Positions 25,435-34,347 of a stretch of 64,000 bases of DNA are shown here, one piece after another. The stretch is taken from assembly GCA_016934315.1 (NCBI GenBank), contig JAFGSY010000007.1:45866-109865 (forward strand), in the 5' to 3' direction. How positions within the stretch are numbered: the first letter of the stretch is position 1; every line of letters begins with the position of its first letter. The DNA is from Candidatus Anaeroferrophillus wilburensis. Its GTDB lineage: Bacteria; Desulfobacterota; Anaeroferrophillalia; Anaeroferrophillales; Anaeroferrophillaceae. The notes beneath the pieces are model-generated. The model made no database searches and was not told the origin of the DNA. It saw nothing but the letters and a program-made list of their open reading frames with translations. The translations under genes and the position numbers were made by a program.

Positions 25435-27267
25435 ATGTATCAATCATTCATTCTCTACATCATCATCATTCTCATTTATTCCACCCATATCCCCCCCGGA
25501 GAACAGGTTTTCACCCACCAGCAGGTGTTGGTCCTGCAGGCGGCGCTCTATCTGTTGTTTCTCCTACTCTGCCGAACCCGAATGACCATGGTTATACAGG
25601 GCATCCGCAAGCACCGGCTGTCTGAGGAACAGGTAGCCGAAGCCTATGACCGTTGTCTTTCCCAGCTAACCATACTGGCCGTAATCATTTACATCAGCGT
25701 TGTTTATCTGCTGAATATTAAAGCGGTTATCTCCTCTCTGCCACTCCTTTCCGCCAGCACCGCGCTCGGAAATTTAGCCGCATTCTGCCTCTTTCTCGGC
25801 TATCAGCTCATACTCTGGTGTCAAGCCCATACGGTATTCAGCCGGCGGCTGGACTTTGAACCGCGGCAGACAACCTACTGTGCCAGAAAACTGCTTTTCG
25901 CCCTGGGCATCATTCTCCCCTGGGTATGCATCATGGGCATGAGTGATCTGTTTCAGTTTCTGGCACCTGAAATATTTGTCACCCTGACCCATCATCCGGG
26001 CATGTATCTCGCCCTGTTTGCCCTCTTCCTGCTGGCCCTGACCGTAATTGCTCCCCCTTTGACGGTCAAACTGTGGGGTTGCCGGCCGCTGCCCGACTCC
26101 CCTCTCCGCCGCTGTCTTGAAGGCCTGTGTTCCCGGGAAGGGGTTGGCTATCGTCAGATTATGCTATGGCCCTCGGTGGAAGGGAAAATGGTTACCGCCG
26201 CCGTCATGGGCCCATACCCCTTCACCCGCTACCTGCTGCTTACTGAGGGATTGATTGAGCTGCTCAGCCTGGAGGAGATCAAAGCAGTCATGGCCCATGA
26301 GATCGGCCATGTCAAACGTCACCACCTCTTTGTTTACCTTGTTTTTTTTCTCAGTCTGTTTCTGCTCAACCTGGCTTTTTTTGAGCTGCTCATCGGCTGG
26401 CTGCTGACCACCGACTTTTTGCAGGATTTTCTCTTCCGGGCACCACACCAGCAGGCTACCATCATCTCCCTGGCAACCACTCTCCCCCTGCTGCTTATCT
26501 ACCTGCTCTATTTTCGCTTTGTTTTCGGCTATTTTCTGCGCAATTTCGAGCGTGAAGCAGATCTCTATGTCTTCCATTCGCTGGGCACCGCTGAAAGTTT
26601 GATCACCGCGTTTCAAAAACTCAGTTGGGTTACCGGCGACCATGGTCAGCGAGCAAACTGGCATCACTACAACATTCCCCAGCGGATCGCCTATCTGCTT
26701 GAGTGCGGCAAAAATCCCGCATTGATTGCCAAACATCAACGAAAGGTTAAGACAGGATTAGCAGCTTTTCTGCTCTGCGTCGCATCCCTGGGTTTTTTTG
26801 GCTACCACCTTAACAGCGCCGGCTTACGGCAATCACTGGATAATCGCTTTCTCATCAAGGTCATGGAGCGCTATACGCAGGAGCACCCAGATGAGGCCAA
26901 TGCCGCCATCCATCTGGGCACCCTGTATTATGAGGAAGGGGAGTATCTTCTGGCTAAAGAGCATTTTGAGCGAGCCAGGACGCTGGCGGGCAATCATCCC
27001 GAGCTGCTGAACAATTACGCCTGGATGCTGCTTACGGTCGAGGCTCCACAAATCCAGAATATCGACTACGGATTCACCTTGGCCAGGCAGGCATCCGCCA
27101 TCAAGAGAGCCCCACATATCCTTGACACTCTGGCGGAAGGCTATTGGCGTCGGGGAATGCCGTGCATGGCCCTCGACCTCGAACGCCAGATTCTGGCTGG
27201 CAAGCCAAAACAACCGGAGGTTTACCAGCGTCAAGCCGATAAATTTGCCCGGGACTGCCAGCGGTAA
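25435..27267 (+). CDS. M48-family membrane metalloprotease with C-terminal helical repeats
   Basis: The 610-residue protein has several N-terminal membrane helices (within 1-210), then the zinc motif HEIGH at 288-292 (VMAHEIGHVKRHH), two more helices and a downstream Glu ligand in FEREADLYVF near 375. After a further helix near 440 comes a TPR-like region: EANAAIHLGTLYYEEGEYLL and HPELLNNYAWMLLTVE. The layout resembles HtpX/Ste24-type proteases fused to a protein-binding tail. It probably degrades or processes membrane or secreted proteins. It is close behind the zinc-ribbon gene. The substrate is unknown. Confidence 0.9.
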   Translation: MYQSFILYIIIILIYSTHIPPGEQVFTHQQVLVLQAALYLLFLLLCRTRMTMVIQGIRKHRLSEEQVAEAYDRCLSQLTILAVIIYISVVYLLNIKAVISSLPLLSASTALGNLAAFCLFLGYQLILWCQAHTVFSRRLDFEPRQTTYCARKLLFALGIILPWVCIMGMSDLFQFLAPEIFVTLTHHPGMYLALFALFLLALTVIAPPLTVKLWGCRPLPDSPLRRCLEGLCSREGVGYRQIMLWPSVEGKMVTAAVMGPYPFTRYLLLTEGLIELLSLEEIKAVMAHEIGHVKRHHLFVYLVFFLSLFLLNLAFFELLIGWLLTTDFLQDFLFRAPHQQATIISLATTLPLLLIYLLYFRFVFGYFLRNFEREADLYVFHSLGTAESLITAFQKLSWVTGDHGQRANWHHYNIPQRIAYLLECGKNPALIAKHQRKVKTGLAAFLLCVASLGFFGYHLNSAGLRQSLDNRFLIKVMERYTQEHPDEANAAIHLGTLYYEEGEYLLAKEHFERARTLAGNHPELLNNYAWMLLTVEAPQIQNIDYGFTLARQASAIKRAPHILDTLAEGYWRRGMPCMALDLERQILAGKPKQPEVYQRQADKFARDCQR

Positions 27268-27383
27268 ACAGCCGGGTCCCAGCAGGGAAAACAATGATAG
27301 TAGTCAGGCGTTTTTGGCGGGGTTACTGGGAATTCAGGGGGAAACCCTCTGGGATTTGAAGCATACTAGCCATATTTTTGTTA

Positions 27384-27659
27384 TCACTTATTGTGCTGAC
27401 CGCAACCTTGTGTTTCATCAAGTCCAGCCCACAGGATCTGCTTTTTATTCACCACAAACGTCTGGCCTGCTTTTCCCTGCTGCATGGCGTTAAAAACCAC
27501 CATAAAGGGATTGTTTCCTTTAGTAAAAAGCTCACTAAGCCGACCAACTCCCCCTTCAGCCAACAGATTAACCTCGCCGACAAGTGTCGAACCATCTGAC
27601 AATCTCATCTTAACAGTGACACTCTTGACATGTACCTTTTGCTTCTGCGATACTTCCAT
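27384..27659 (-). CDS. Small conserved protein, DUF6812-like
   Basis: The 91-residue product has the pattern VKMRLSDGSTLVGEVNL...RLSELF...NPFMVVFNAM...VVNKKQILWAG, a small beta-rich domain seen in Deltaproteobacteria and listed, as I recall, under DUF6812. I chose ATG 27659 because conservation begins soon after it; the frame is open to 27743. The ribosome site is weak. It lies downstream of the OB-fold protein gene on the same strand but beyond a strong terminator, so it probably has its own promoter. Function unknown. Confidence 0.7.
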   Translation of the reverse strand: MEVSQKQKVHVKSVTVKMRLSDGSTLVGEVNLLAEGGVGRLSELFTKGNNPFMVVFNAMQQGKAGQTFVVNKKQILWAGLDETQGCGQHNK

Positions 27660-27791
27660 GAACGACCCCATGGTGCAATTGTTGGCAGGCTTAACACCCC
27701 TCCAAACTATCGTCATCGGCAGAGAACTGGTTTTTCTGACCATTAAAAATACAATCGCTCACCATGCTTATCTCAACAACCCTTACCATCC

Positions 27792-27839
27792 TCAGGGCAT
27801 AAAAAGACCGCCGAGGTTGGCGGTCTTTTTATGCCCTGA
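27792..27839 (-). terminator. Very long terminator hairpin (possibly bidirectional)
   Basis: A perfect 21-bp stem (27792-27812 with 27819-27839) around a 6-base loop includes A5/T5 tracts inside the stem, so it can terminate on either strand. It lies 28 bases past the stop of the minus-strand OB-fold gene. Confidence 0.85.
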
Positions 27840-27866
27840 CAAAGTGAACTGATTTCTCCAACGGCC

Positions 27867-28667
27867 CTATTGCACGGTTGCCTCTTCAACAATCGCCTCA
27901 AAATGGTAGCCGGCCGGAAAATCTTTATCCCCGTGGAAAACCCCACTGACGGTAACCACTTGGCCCACCTCCGGCAACGCAGAAGATGTGACCGCCAGAT
28001 CATGGCTCCCTTTAGCCGGATCACCGCTGCCATCCTGGAGATGAATCCAGTTCCGCTGCATAATATTTTCGTTGATTTTCACAACCTTCCCCCGCACCAC
28101 TACCTTCTGGCCCTCAAGGGTGCCTTTTTGGGCAAACAGTTCCCCAATGGTGTAACCATTCTCACCGGCCGCTTTCTCCACGTTAACATCAGCAGCCATA
28201 GAGGACTCTTGCTGGTCGCCGTGGGGGCCATTCATCATCGGTTTCCCGGAAGGAAGCGGACAGCTCCCATCTTTCGAGCACTTTTTCTGCTCACACGATG
28301 CCATTGTCCCTTGGGGAGCCTCGGTCAAAAGACCGCCGGAAAAAATAATTTTCGCAAACGTCCGTTTAAGGGTATTGCTGGTAAAGTCTGCCATCTCGAT
28401 ACCCTGCACCAGAGCCACTTGCTGGCCTACTTCAACAGCCATCGGCGGCGTCGCAACCCAAAGCTCTTCTGCGCCGGTATCCAGCAACACATACGTATAA
28501 CCGCCGCTGTCCATCGTTTCCAGAACTTTGCCGCAGATTGCCTGGCCTACCTGCTGGACGCTTTGCCCAGCGCCCTGCTTTTTGCCCGGGAACGACCATG
28601 CATGAATCGGCACTGCCAGTAACAGTCCAACCACCAGGAACAGCTTAATCATGTTTTTTAATTTCAT
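27867..28667 (-). CDS. Periplasmic protein with two OB-fold (NrfJ-like) domains
   Basis: A signal peptide (cleaved near AVPIHAWS) precedes two similar beta domains. The first has GKVLETMDSGGYTYVLLDTG and ELWVATPP, the second GKVVKINENIMQRNWIHLQD and VTVSGVFHGD. These are the NrfJ-like OB-fold repeats often found near cytochrome c systems in Geobacter relatives. A linker with CEQKKCSKDGSC (three Cys) could bind metal or heme. The 266-residue protein is predicted to be periplasmic. The role is unknown; it is not linked here to a cytochrome gene. Confidence 0.75.
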   Translation of the reverse strand: MKLKNMIKLFLVVGLLLAVPIHAWSFPGKKQGAGQSVQQVGQAICGKVLETMDSGGYTYVLLDTGAEELWVATPPMAVEVGQQVALVQGIEMADFTSNTLKRTFAKIIFSGGLLTEAPQGTMASCEQKKCSKDGSCPLPSGKPMMNGPHGDQQESSMAADVNVEKAAGENGYTIGELFAQKGTLEGQKVVVRGKVVKINENIMQRNWIHLQDGSGDPAKGSHDLAVTSSALPEVGQVVTVSGVFHGDKDFPAGYHFEAIVEEATVQ

Positions 28668-28840
28668 AGAACGCTCACCATTCCAGCCTGAAAAAGCTCA
28701 TTTTTCCATGTTCTCTCTGGCAGATCATCCCACCTCAGGCATCTATGGGACCCCATCACCCGTAAAGAGAATATCCTTTTTGTAAAAAATACCCTTTTCC
28801 GACTAATTTAGCAAATTATTTTACTTTAATGTTGATAACC

Positions 28841-28984
28841 TTGCAACAACCGAAAAACGCCTTGAAACCTGGATGGAAGGACTCCAGATTGAAGGCGTAC
28901 AAAAGCTAAGGAATTCGGTGTACAGCGAGGCCCACTGAAATGCCGCAGGTTGCAGCGCTGCAAGGAAGGTGAAGCTGTTACGAA
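28841..28984. repeat. Dispersed non-coding repeat, copy B
   Basis: It begins TTGCAACAACC and ends AGCTGTTACGAA, matching copy A in order and spacing. Shared blocks are CTTGAAACCTGGATGG, ACTCCAGATTGAAGGC, GGTTGCAGCG and AGGAAGGTGAAGCTG. It fills the middle of a 455-base gap (28668-29122). The other parts of that gap show only AT-rich sequence on one side and 137 unassigned bases on the other. Confidence 0.6.
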
Positions 28985-29122
28985 AACCATCCATGGCAAC
29001 AAACACACGTCGCTTAAGGACCGACCAGGAACAAATGGAAAACCACTCCCCGCAACCCCCATGCACTACCGTTCGGCATGGGCAAAAAATTGCGCTGAAA
29101 CACCTGCAAGACATGGGGGGGT

Positions 29123-30244
29123 TCAGGCAACCAAGTGAATTCCCAGGAAGGTCAGATCATCATCCAGCCTGATAGCATTGGAATAGAGCAGCAACCTTCT
29201 CTCAAGTTCTGCCATTTTGATGGCAGTGTCAGGATATCCTGTCTCTTTCAGCAGTGCCAGCAATCCGTCAACACCAAGCTCGCGGCGCTGGGCATCACGC
29301 ACTTCGATAGCCCCATCTGAAAAACAAAGCAGCGAATCACCCGGGGCCAGGCTGAGGGTTTCCTCAACATAATCCATTCCCGCCATTAATCCGAGAGGAA
29401 ATCCTGGAACACTCAGAGATTCTAAGGTGGAATTCCCGCGGACCACAACCAGGGGCGGGCCGGCAGCATTACAAAGGTGTACCAGCTGACGGCCGATATC
29501 AACCACCCCGAAAACACCGGTGGCAAAGGTATCCCCCTCACTGCCAAGCGCACACAGCTTACGGTTCACTTCAGTAAAAAACGTCGCTGGGGAAGCCAGC
29601 AGTGAGCGGGATTCTTCCCAGAGGCTGTGGAGATACATGGTGTACAGAGCGGCGGCAATGCCATGCCCCATGACATCCGCCAGCAGAAATACATAGCAAT
29701 CCTCATCCAGTCTTTCAATACTGAAATAGTCACCGCCGACAACATCATAGGGAATATAATGGCTGATAAAGGTAATCCGAGGATCGGATTCCTGCGGCAT
29801 CCGCAATGACTGTTCCTGAATACTTTTCGCCCTCTTCAGATCTTTTATCAAGGAAGACAAATCCCGAAAGGTTTCGACCCCGCCAATGACCTCCCCGGAT
29901 TTATCCCGGATGGGCGCGACACTGACCTGCAGGGGAATCCGGCGACCATCTTTGTGTTGGGCAAAAACAATGATTGGCACAGCGGATCCACGGTCAGTAA
30001 CCATGGCCCGGTGCAGGGGACAATACACCTCGCCACAAAGCTCATGGCCATCTTTATCTATATGACACAAGAGGTTATCGCCGCAGGAGCGTCCGACAAT
30101 CTCCGCCGCCCGCCAACCAACAATGCGCTCCGCTGCTTTGTTCCAGAAAACAATGCGCCGGTCGCAATCGGTGACATAGACACCGTCATTTAAAGAATCA
30201 AGGATATCCTGTGAAGAAAGATGCGCTAATTGCGTGCTGGACAC
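29123..30244 (-). CDS. PAS-domain SpoIIE/RsbU-type serine phosphatase
   Basis: The 373-residue protein has a PAS domain (about 10-125; WNKAAERIVGWRAAEIVG, with several cysteines in LLCHIDKDGHELCGEVYCPL). A short coiled linker leads to a PP2C-like SpoIIE phosphatase domain (about 150-373). Its metal-binding motifs are present: VGGDYFSIE, LLADVMGHGIAAAL, LLCFSDGAIEV and RLDDDLTFLGI. Such enzymes dephosphorylate anti-sigma-factor antagonists in stress partner-switching. No antagonist or anti-sigma gene is adjacent. The Cys-rich PAS insert might sense redox or metal, which is speculation. Confidence 0.9.
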   Translation of the reverse strand: MSSTQLAHLSSQDILDSLNDGVYVTDCDRRIVFWNKAAERIVGWRAAEIVGRSCGDNLLCHIDKDGHELCGEVYCPLHRAMVTDRGSAVPIIVFAQHKDGRRIPLQVSVAPIRDKSGEVIGGVETFRDLSSLIKDLKRAKSIQEQSLRMPQESDPRITFISHYIPYDVVGGDYFSIERLDEDCYVFLLADVMGHGIAAALYTMYLHSLWEESRSLLASPATFFTEVNRKLCALGSEGDTFATGVFGVVDIGRQLVHLCNAAGPPLVVVRGNSTLESLSVPGFPLGLMAGMDYVEETLSLAPGDSLLCFSDGAIEVRDAQRRELGVDGLLALLKETGYPDTAIKMAELERRLLLYSNAIRLDDDLTFLGIHLVA

Positions 30245-30427
30245 GATGAACTCTCCCCATAACCTGCAGTTTTCCCGACATTCTGTGCCGCTTAGTGGAC
30301 TTTCGCCGGATTACATGAAAACTTTGAGGATTTTATTCCTTTTCCACTGCCCTGCCAACCTGCTGCAGCAAAGCCCCCCCCAAAAAAACAGCAGCCAGTT
30401 AAACAGCCAAGCTAGATTTTCCCCAAC

Positions 30428-30461
30428 AGAGAAAAGGCCCCGGACAGGGGGCCTTTTCTCT
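30428..30461 (-). terminator. Intrinsic terminator after panE
   Basis: A 14-bp stem (30428-30441 with 30448-30461) with a 6-base loop and A/T-rich outer half. It lies 31 bases beyond the ketopantoate reductase stop on the minus strand and could act in both directions. Confidence 0.8.
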
Positions 30462-30492
30462 TGATGAATCGCTGCTGAGCCTCCCAGGAATA

Positions 30493-31437
30493 CTATTTCG
30501 GTTCCAACGCTTTCACCAAAGCACGAATCATCAGATTATAAGGAGTTTCCATCCCCACCTGCCTGCCGTATTCGACAATTTTCCCATTGATAAAGTCCAC
30601 CTCGGTACGCCGTTTATTTTCAATATCCATCAGCATGGACGGCTTATGATCGCCCGCATTTTTCATGTAGCCAATGGCGTAGGGATAGTAGTTCCAACCC
30701 AGAGATATTTCGTTGGCCCGGGCAACCTGCACACCCTCTTTGACCAGGTTGTCAACTATCTGAAAAACGATGGGATCCCGCATCACCTGGGCCATGGTCA
30801 AGCCGGTGGCCGCACATACGGGATTCATGCAGGCATTCATAATCGATTTGCGCCACACCATGTTAACAATCTCATCAGTCCGCTCAGTAACCAGACCACC
30901 CTTGGTCAACGCCGCCGCAATGGCGAGGGCTGCCGGCTTGCCTGCCGGATCGAGCTCCTGAATAAAGTGGGGGGGATGGTGAAAGGCCATGTGAACATGG
31001 CCCGGCTTAACGAGACCGCAGCCGTAGTTCACCACAGCCCGCAGCACCGCCGGACGTCCCAGGGATTCCGCCAGCACCAATTCAGTATCTATGCCGTTCT
31101 GCCAACTGACAACATACATCCCCTCGCGGTAAAACCCCTGGATTGTCGAAGCAATAAGGTGCAAAACCGTCGCTTTAACAGTGATGATAATGACATCAGG
31201 CGGGTCATGGGCCAAATCGTCAATATTGCTGATGCCACGCGTCACCGGCTGCCGGATTTCCTCCGTTCCATCGATAACAATACCAGGATTAACCACCGGC
31301 GCCACCAGTTCAGGAACAATATCACACAACGTGACATCAAAACCCCCTTTTGCCAGATAAGCGGCCACAATACAACCCACCGGCCCGGCGCCAATCACGG
31401 CAAACTTCTTACAATCAACCCCTGTTTTTTGAGACAT
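30493..31437 (-). CDS. panE: 2-dehydropantoate 2-reductase (ketopantoate reductase) family
   Basis: The expected reaction is NADPH-dependent reduction of ketopantoate to pantoate for coenzyme A synthesis. The 314-residue protein has the Rossmann motif VIGAGPVGCIVAAYLAKGG and the family segments ITVKATVLHLIA, SWQNGIDTE and the catalytic-Lys region VWRKSIMNACMNPVCA. GGGAGG lies 8 bases before ATG 31437; a GTG one codon earlier is less likely. An ACT-domain regulator gene lies 32 bases upstream on the same strand. PanE paralogues acting on other 2-oxo acids exist, so the pantoate role is probable, not certain. Confidence 0.88.
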   Translation of the reverse strand: MSQKTGVDCKKFAVIGAGPVGCIVAAYLAKGGFDVTLCDIVPELVAPVVNPGIVIDGTEEIRQPVTRGISNIDDLAHDPPDVIIITVKATVLHLIASTIQGFYREGMYVVSWQNGIDTELVLAESLGRPAVLRAVVNYGCGLVKPGHVHMAFHHPPHFIQELDPAGKPAALAIAAALTKGGLVTERTDEIVNMVWRKSIMNACMNPVCAATGLTMAQVMRDPIVFQIVDNLVKEGVQVARANEISLGWNYYPYAIGYMKNAGDHKPSMLMDIENKRRTEVDFINGKIVEYGRQVGMETPYNLMIRALVKALEPK

Positions 31438-31469
31438 CACTGGTCCTCCCTTCCTCGTTGTCCCGATGC

Positions 31470-31913
31470 CTACTCGGCCCCTTCCAGAATGCCGAACGCC
31501 TTGGCATCCAACAGTATTACTCCCGCTTGCTGGAGAATCACAATCGCCTTATCGGTATTACTGAAACGGAAGATCATCACGGCGGAGGCACTGGTAAAGC
31601 CGGCAAAAGCATACATATACTGCACACTGATATTGGCATCCATCAAGGGTTTCAGGGCTTTGGCCAAGCTTCCCGCTTTATCCTCGATTTCCACTGCCAC
31701 AACCTCATCCACCCGGGCGGGGAAATGCTTTTCCATCATAATCCGCCGCGCTTTGGAAACATCGGAAACCAGCAGCCTGAGAACACCATAATCGGCAGCT
31801 TCCGCCAGAGTTAACGCCCGCAGGTTGATGCCGGCATCCCCCAAAGCTTTGGTAGCCTCATAAAGCCTTCCGGGGGAGTTTTCCAGAAAAATTGAGATCT
31901 GTTTCAGCTTCAT
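31470..31913 (-). CDS. Tandem ACT-domain protein
   Basis: The 147-residue protein consists of two ACT domains (KQISIFLENSPGRLYEATKA and VVAVEIEDKAGSLAKALKPL), small ligand-binding modules for amino acids. It has no enzyme domain. I use ATG 31913, with GGAGG at good spacing, rather than the GTG at 31922. It precedes panE by 32 bases, so both are probably cotranscribed. In related genomes such proteins often sit beside phenylacetate-CoA ligases, but none is here. The ligand is unknown. Confidence 0.88.
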   Translation of the reverse strand: MKLKQISIFLENSPGRLYEATKALGDAGINLRALTLAEAADYGVLRLLVSDVSKARRIMMEKHFPARVDEVVAVEIEDKAGSLAKALKPLMDANISVQYMYAFAGFTSASAVMIFRFSNTDKAIVILQQAGVILLDAKAFGILEGAE

Positions 31914-32059
31914 TTTCCCCACCTCCAGTTAAATAGTTACCGTTTCAGGTCTTCTTCGGTCTGCGTTCTTACCGGCACTGCCAACCGACCCGGATTTCAT
32001 GCATCACTCATGCCAACCATCTACCTAACCACAATAGAGAAACCATTGACAATCATTAC

Positions 32060-32761
32060 TTAAACAGCACCGTCCATCAAACTCATCATTTTTTCCTGCA
32101 TCTTCATGGCAACCTGCTGCCGGTCATGTCCCTCTTTCAGCCGTTCTGCGAGAAGCTTTCCAGCATCAACCGCCATGTTCATGGCTTCAGGCTGCTTGAT
32201 AACATCGGGAATTTCCTCAGGAACAATTTTAAATCCCTCCCCGTAAAGAATCTGGGGGATGCCAACTTTGCAGGTTTCACCATAGCCGCAGGTATAACAG
32301 GAGGCAGCACCCCTACCGGTCACCCGGGCTACTGTTTCGATGAAATTATACATAAAAAATTTTTCAATCTCGGCTGCCGGGGGCTGACTGTGCATCCCTC
32401 CGACTCCCACCACAACCCCCAGCTTCCCCCACAAGGCATTCCCCTCCTGATGGCGAAACTGAAACCATCGTTCAAGAAAGGCATGGGTAATGGCATTCAA
32501 GGTTGAATAGTAGTTCGGCGCCCCGATAACATAGGCATCGGCCGCAACAATTTTCTCGCGCATCTCCACCATGTCGTCCTGCACCTTGCAGACATTATCT
32601 TTTGCACATCCCAGGCAGGCAATGCAGCCGGATATCTTTTTACCACGCAGGGAGAGTAGTTCATAGTCCATGCCGGTACCTTCCAACACCGTCTGCACCA
32701 GCGTATGGACTCCGGATGTTTCAGCTTTTCTGGGGCTTCCTGAAATTCCTAAAATTTTCAT
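32060..32761 (-). CDS. Iron-sulfur flavoprotein / NADPH-dependent FMN reductase family
   Basis: The 233-residue flavodoxin-like protein begins MKILGISGSPRK, the FMN phosphate loop. It then has the compact cysteine motif CIACLGCAKDNVC (about 46-58) of archaeal and clostridial iron-sulfur flavoproteins that hold a [4Fe-4S] cluster. APNYYSTLNA and GVGGMHSQ are FMN-fold features. A second Cys group (SCYTCGYGETC, about 150-160) is additional. AAAGGAG precedes the ATG. Likely a cytoplasmic electron-transfer or oxygen-detoxifying flavoprotein. The tautomerase gene lies 46 bases upstream on the same strand. Confidence 0.88.
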   Translation of the reverse strand: MKILGISGSPRKAETSGVHTLVQTVLEGTGMDYELLSLRGKKISGCIACLGCAKDNVCKVQDDMVEMREKIVAADAYVIGAPNYYSTLNAITHAFLERWFQFRHQEGNALWGKLGVVVGVGGMHSQPPAAEIEKFFMYNFIETVARVTGRGAASCYTCGYGETCKVGIPQILYGEGFKIVPEEIPDVIKQPEAMNMAVDAGKLLAERLKEGHDRQQVAMKMQEKMMSLMDGAV

Positions 32762-32807
32762 TGGCAGCTCCTTTCATGAATAACACCACATCACCACGGG
32801 CATGCTG

Positions 32808-33011
32808 TTACCCGGCATGCCTCCGGCGGGCGGTAACCGTCTCGCCACCGATACCCCAGTTATCGGTGGCAACTTCATCGACAACAACAACCGTCGTGCT
32901 GGGGTTCTTGCCTAACGTATTCTGCAGAAGATCTGTAACGCCTTTGATCAATGCCGCTTTCTTTGCCGGCGTTAGGCCGTCAGGAGTAAGTTTGATGTTG
33001 ACATAGGGCAT
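32808..33011 (-). CDS. 4-oxalocrotonate tautomerase family protein
   Basis: The 67-residue protein starts MPYVNIKLTPDGLTPAKKAA. After Met removal Pro1 is the catalytic base of the tautomerase superfamily, and the length is standard. The VVVVDEVATDNWGIGG segment is typical of the family's second half. AAAGGAGG precedes the ATG. There is no aromatic-degradation cluster around it, so the natural substrate is unknown. Confidence 0.9.
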   Translation of the reverse strand: MPYVNIKLTPDGLTPAKKAALIKGVTDLLQNTLGKNPSTTVVVVDEVATDNWGIGGETVTARRRHAG

Positions 33012-33046
33012 AAGAACCTCCTTTGATAAACGGTCAGCGACCTTCC

Positions 33047-33080
33047 TGGGTTGCCATTCCTGGATGATGGTGGCAACCCA
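33047..33080. other. Inverted repeat hairpin between two minus-strand genes
   Basis: TGGGTTGCCA at 33047-33056 pairs perfectly with TGGCAACCCA at 33071-33080 across a 14-base loop. There is no T tract, so it is not a classic intrinsic terminator, though it lies 66 bases past the DUF2156 gene stop and could stabilise or end that transcript. Confidence 0.4.
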
Positions 33081-33145
33081 TTGTTGCCTTTACCATAACA
33101 ATAGCTCCCGGGCCGCGAAAGTCAAATCACTCCCACTGCCGGACA

Positions 33146-34072
33146 TTAGCAGGAAGTTTCGCTTTTCTCAAGCGTAAGGCAATTTTTTTCAAGCAGACAG
33201 ACGGGATTATAGCTCATTTTTGCTTGGCGTAGACCGGCATCACCCAAATCCTGTTCGCGGTTTACATAGATAAAAGCACCAAGACTGTGCTGGCAGAAAT
33301 CACGGTTGATAATCTGCGCCAGACCGGTACGGCCGGGCTCGGTTTTCTCAAAGTGGACGACGAAGGTTTTTCTGTTCAGGGGTTCTCCAAGACAAAATGC
33401 CCGTACCCGCCCAGCGATAAGAATGACCCCTCCCCTAAGCCCCAGCAGACGGTAGTACTGCAGCGCTTCCTTTACGGCCTGCGTTTCCTGATAGGTGGAT
33501 GGCCGCTCCAAGGAACAACGGATGTCACACCACCCATCAGCAAGTTCAAGACACTGGGGCAGGTATTCATCGGCAAGTTCGGCATACTGATACCCCGCGG
33601 CTTCCTCCCGGAGAAACTTTTTCAGCCGGTTTCGCCGCTTTTGAAACTTCTTGCCCGGCAGGGTGGCCAGGTCTTCCCGCAGGTAGAGGTAATCTGCCTG
33701 ATTGCGATCCGCAACCGGCGTCCATAGTGGCCCGGGAAAAAGTGATTCAAGCCAGGCATCCGGCACCGGAAAAAAAACCGGCGGCAACCCTTTGCTTTGA
33801 AGATGGTCAACCAGCAAGCTGACCGCCTGGTGAACATCACCTTTACCCAGCGGCGGAAAAGCGTAGGACTGCTGATCATAGCCTTTGCCGGTAATCAACA
33901 GGAAATCCTGCCACCGGCTCAAACGATACTCATGGGCATGACGAAAAAGGAAGAGGTTGCTGAACGAAAATTCAGCAACCTCGGCATTGATTGTTCCCAA
34001 CAAAGTCCGCACTTCTTCAGCATGTTCCAGGGTTATATCCCCGAATTGGGGGTATGCCGGAATGTTTGCCAT
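33146..34072 (-). CDS. DUF2156 (LPG-synthetase C-terminal-like) protein
   Basis: The 308-residue protein matches the DUF2156 group of GNAT-like proteins related to the C-terminal domain of phosphatidylglycerol lysyltransferase. It has an N-terminal FSFSNLFLFRHAHEYRLS block, the basic KKFQKRRNRLKKFLRE segment and the ending ADQ-like INRDFCQHSLGAFIYVNREQ. No membrane helices are present, so it is the soluble form. Biochemical function is unproven; aminoacyl or acyl transfer is the family guess. It starts at the ATG at 34072. Confidence 0.85.
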   Translation of the reverse strand: MANIPAYPQFGDITLEHAEEVRTLLGTINAEVAEFSFSNLFLFRHAHEYRLSRWQDFLLITGKGYDQQSYAFPPLGKGDVHQAVSLLVDHLQSKGLPPVFFPVPDAWLESLFPGPLWTPVADRNQADYLYLREDLATLPGKKFQKRRNRLKKFLREEAAGYQYAELADEYLPQCLELADGWCDIRCSLERPSTYQETQAVKEALQYYRLLGLRGGVILIAGRVRAFCLGEPLNRKTFVVHFEKTEPGRTGLAQIINRDFCQHSLGAFIYVNREQDLGDAGLRQAKMSYNPVCLLEKNCLTLEKSETSC

Positions 34073-34161
34073 GCGCCCTAACCTCCCTCCATCCTGGTTG
34101 CCAACCTGTTTCTGCTATGGTAAGGAAATCTTCAACATTGTCTATTCCACCTTCAGTGACC

Positions 34162-34343
34162 ATGCACCCGAAAAAACCCATCGACTGCCACCAGTGCAGC
34201 CAATACTACGTCACCTGGGATCCCCACTTTCCCCATGGCTGCCGGGCAATGGGTTTCAAATTCCCTCTGCCGCTGTCTGGCGAACCGCCGGGCTTCCCTG
34301 CCAGCTTTTTACAGCGAAAACTGCCTCTCGCCAGGATACTTGA
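34162..34343 (+). pseudogene. Frameshifted small cysteine-motif protein
   Basis: ATG 34162 opens CHQCSQYYVTWDPHFPHGCR then AMGFK, the start of a small conserved bacterial family of unknown function (CxxC...VTWD...GCRAxGFK). After AAA 34258-34260 the family's second half, PSAAVWRTAGLPCQLF, continues in the -1 frame to TGA 34343. Restoring one base gives a protein of about 60 residues with four cysteines. Either a base is missing or the TTCAAATTCCC tract allows slippage; a sequencing error is also possible. It is convergent with the AEC transporter gene, whose stop is 4 bases on. Confidence 0.65.
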
Positions 34344-34347
34344 CTGT

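Noticed and set aside
33047..33080. Intrinsic terminator
   Set aside because: The 10-bp inverted repeat has no following T tract, so I list it only as a hairpin.
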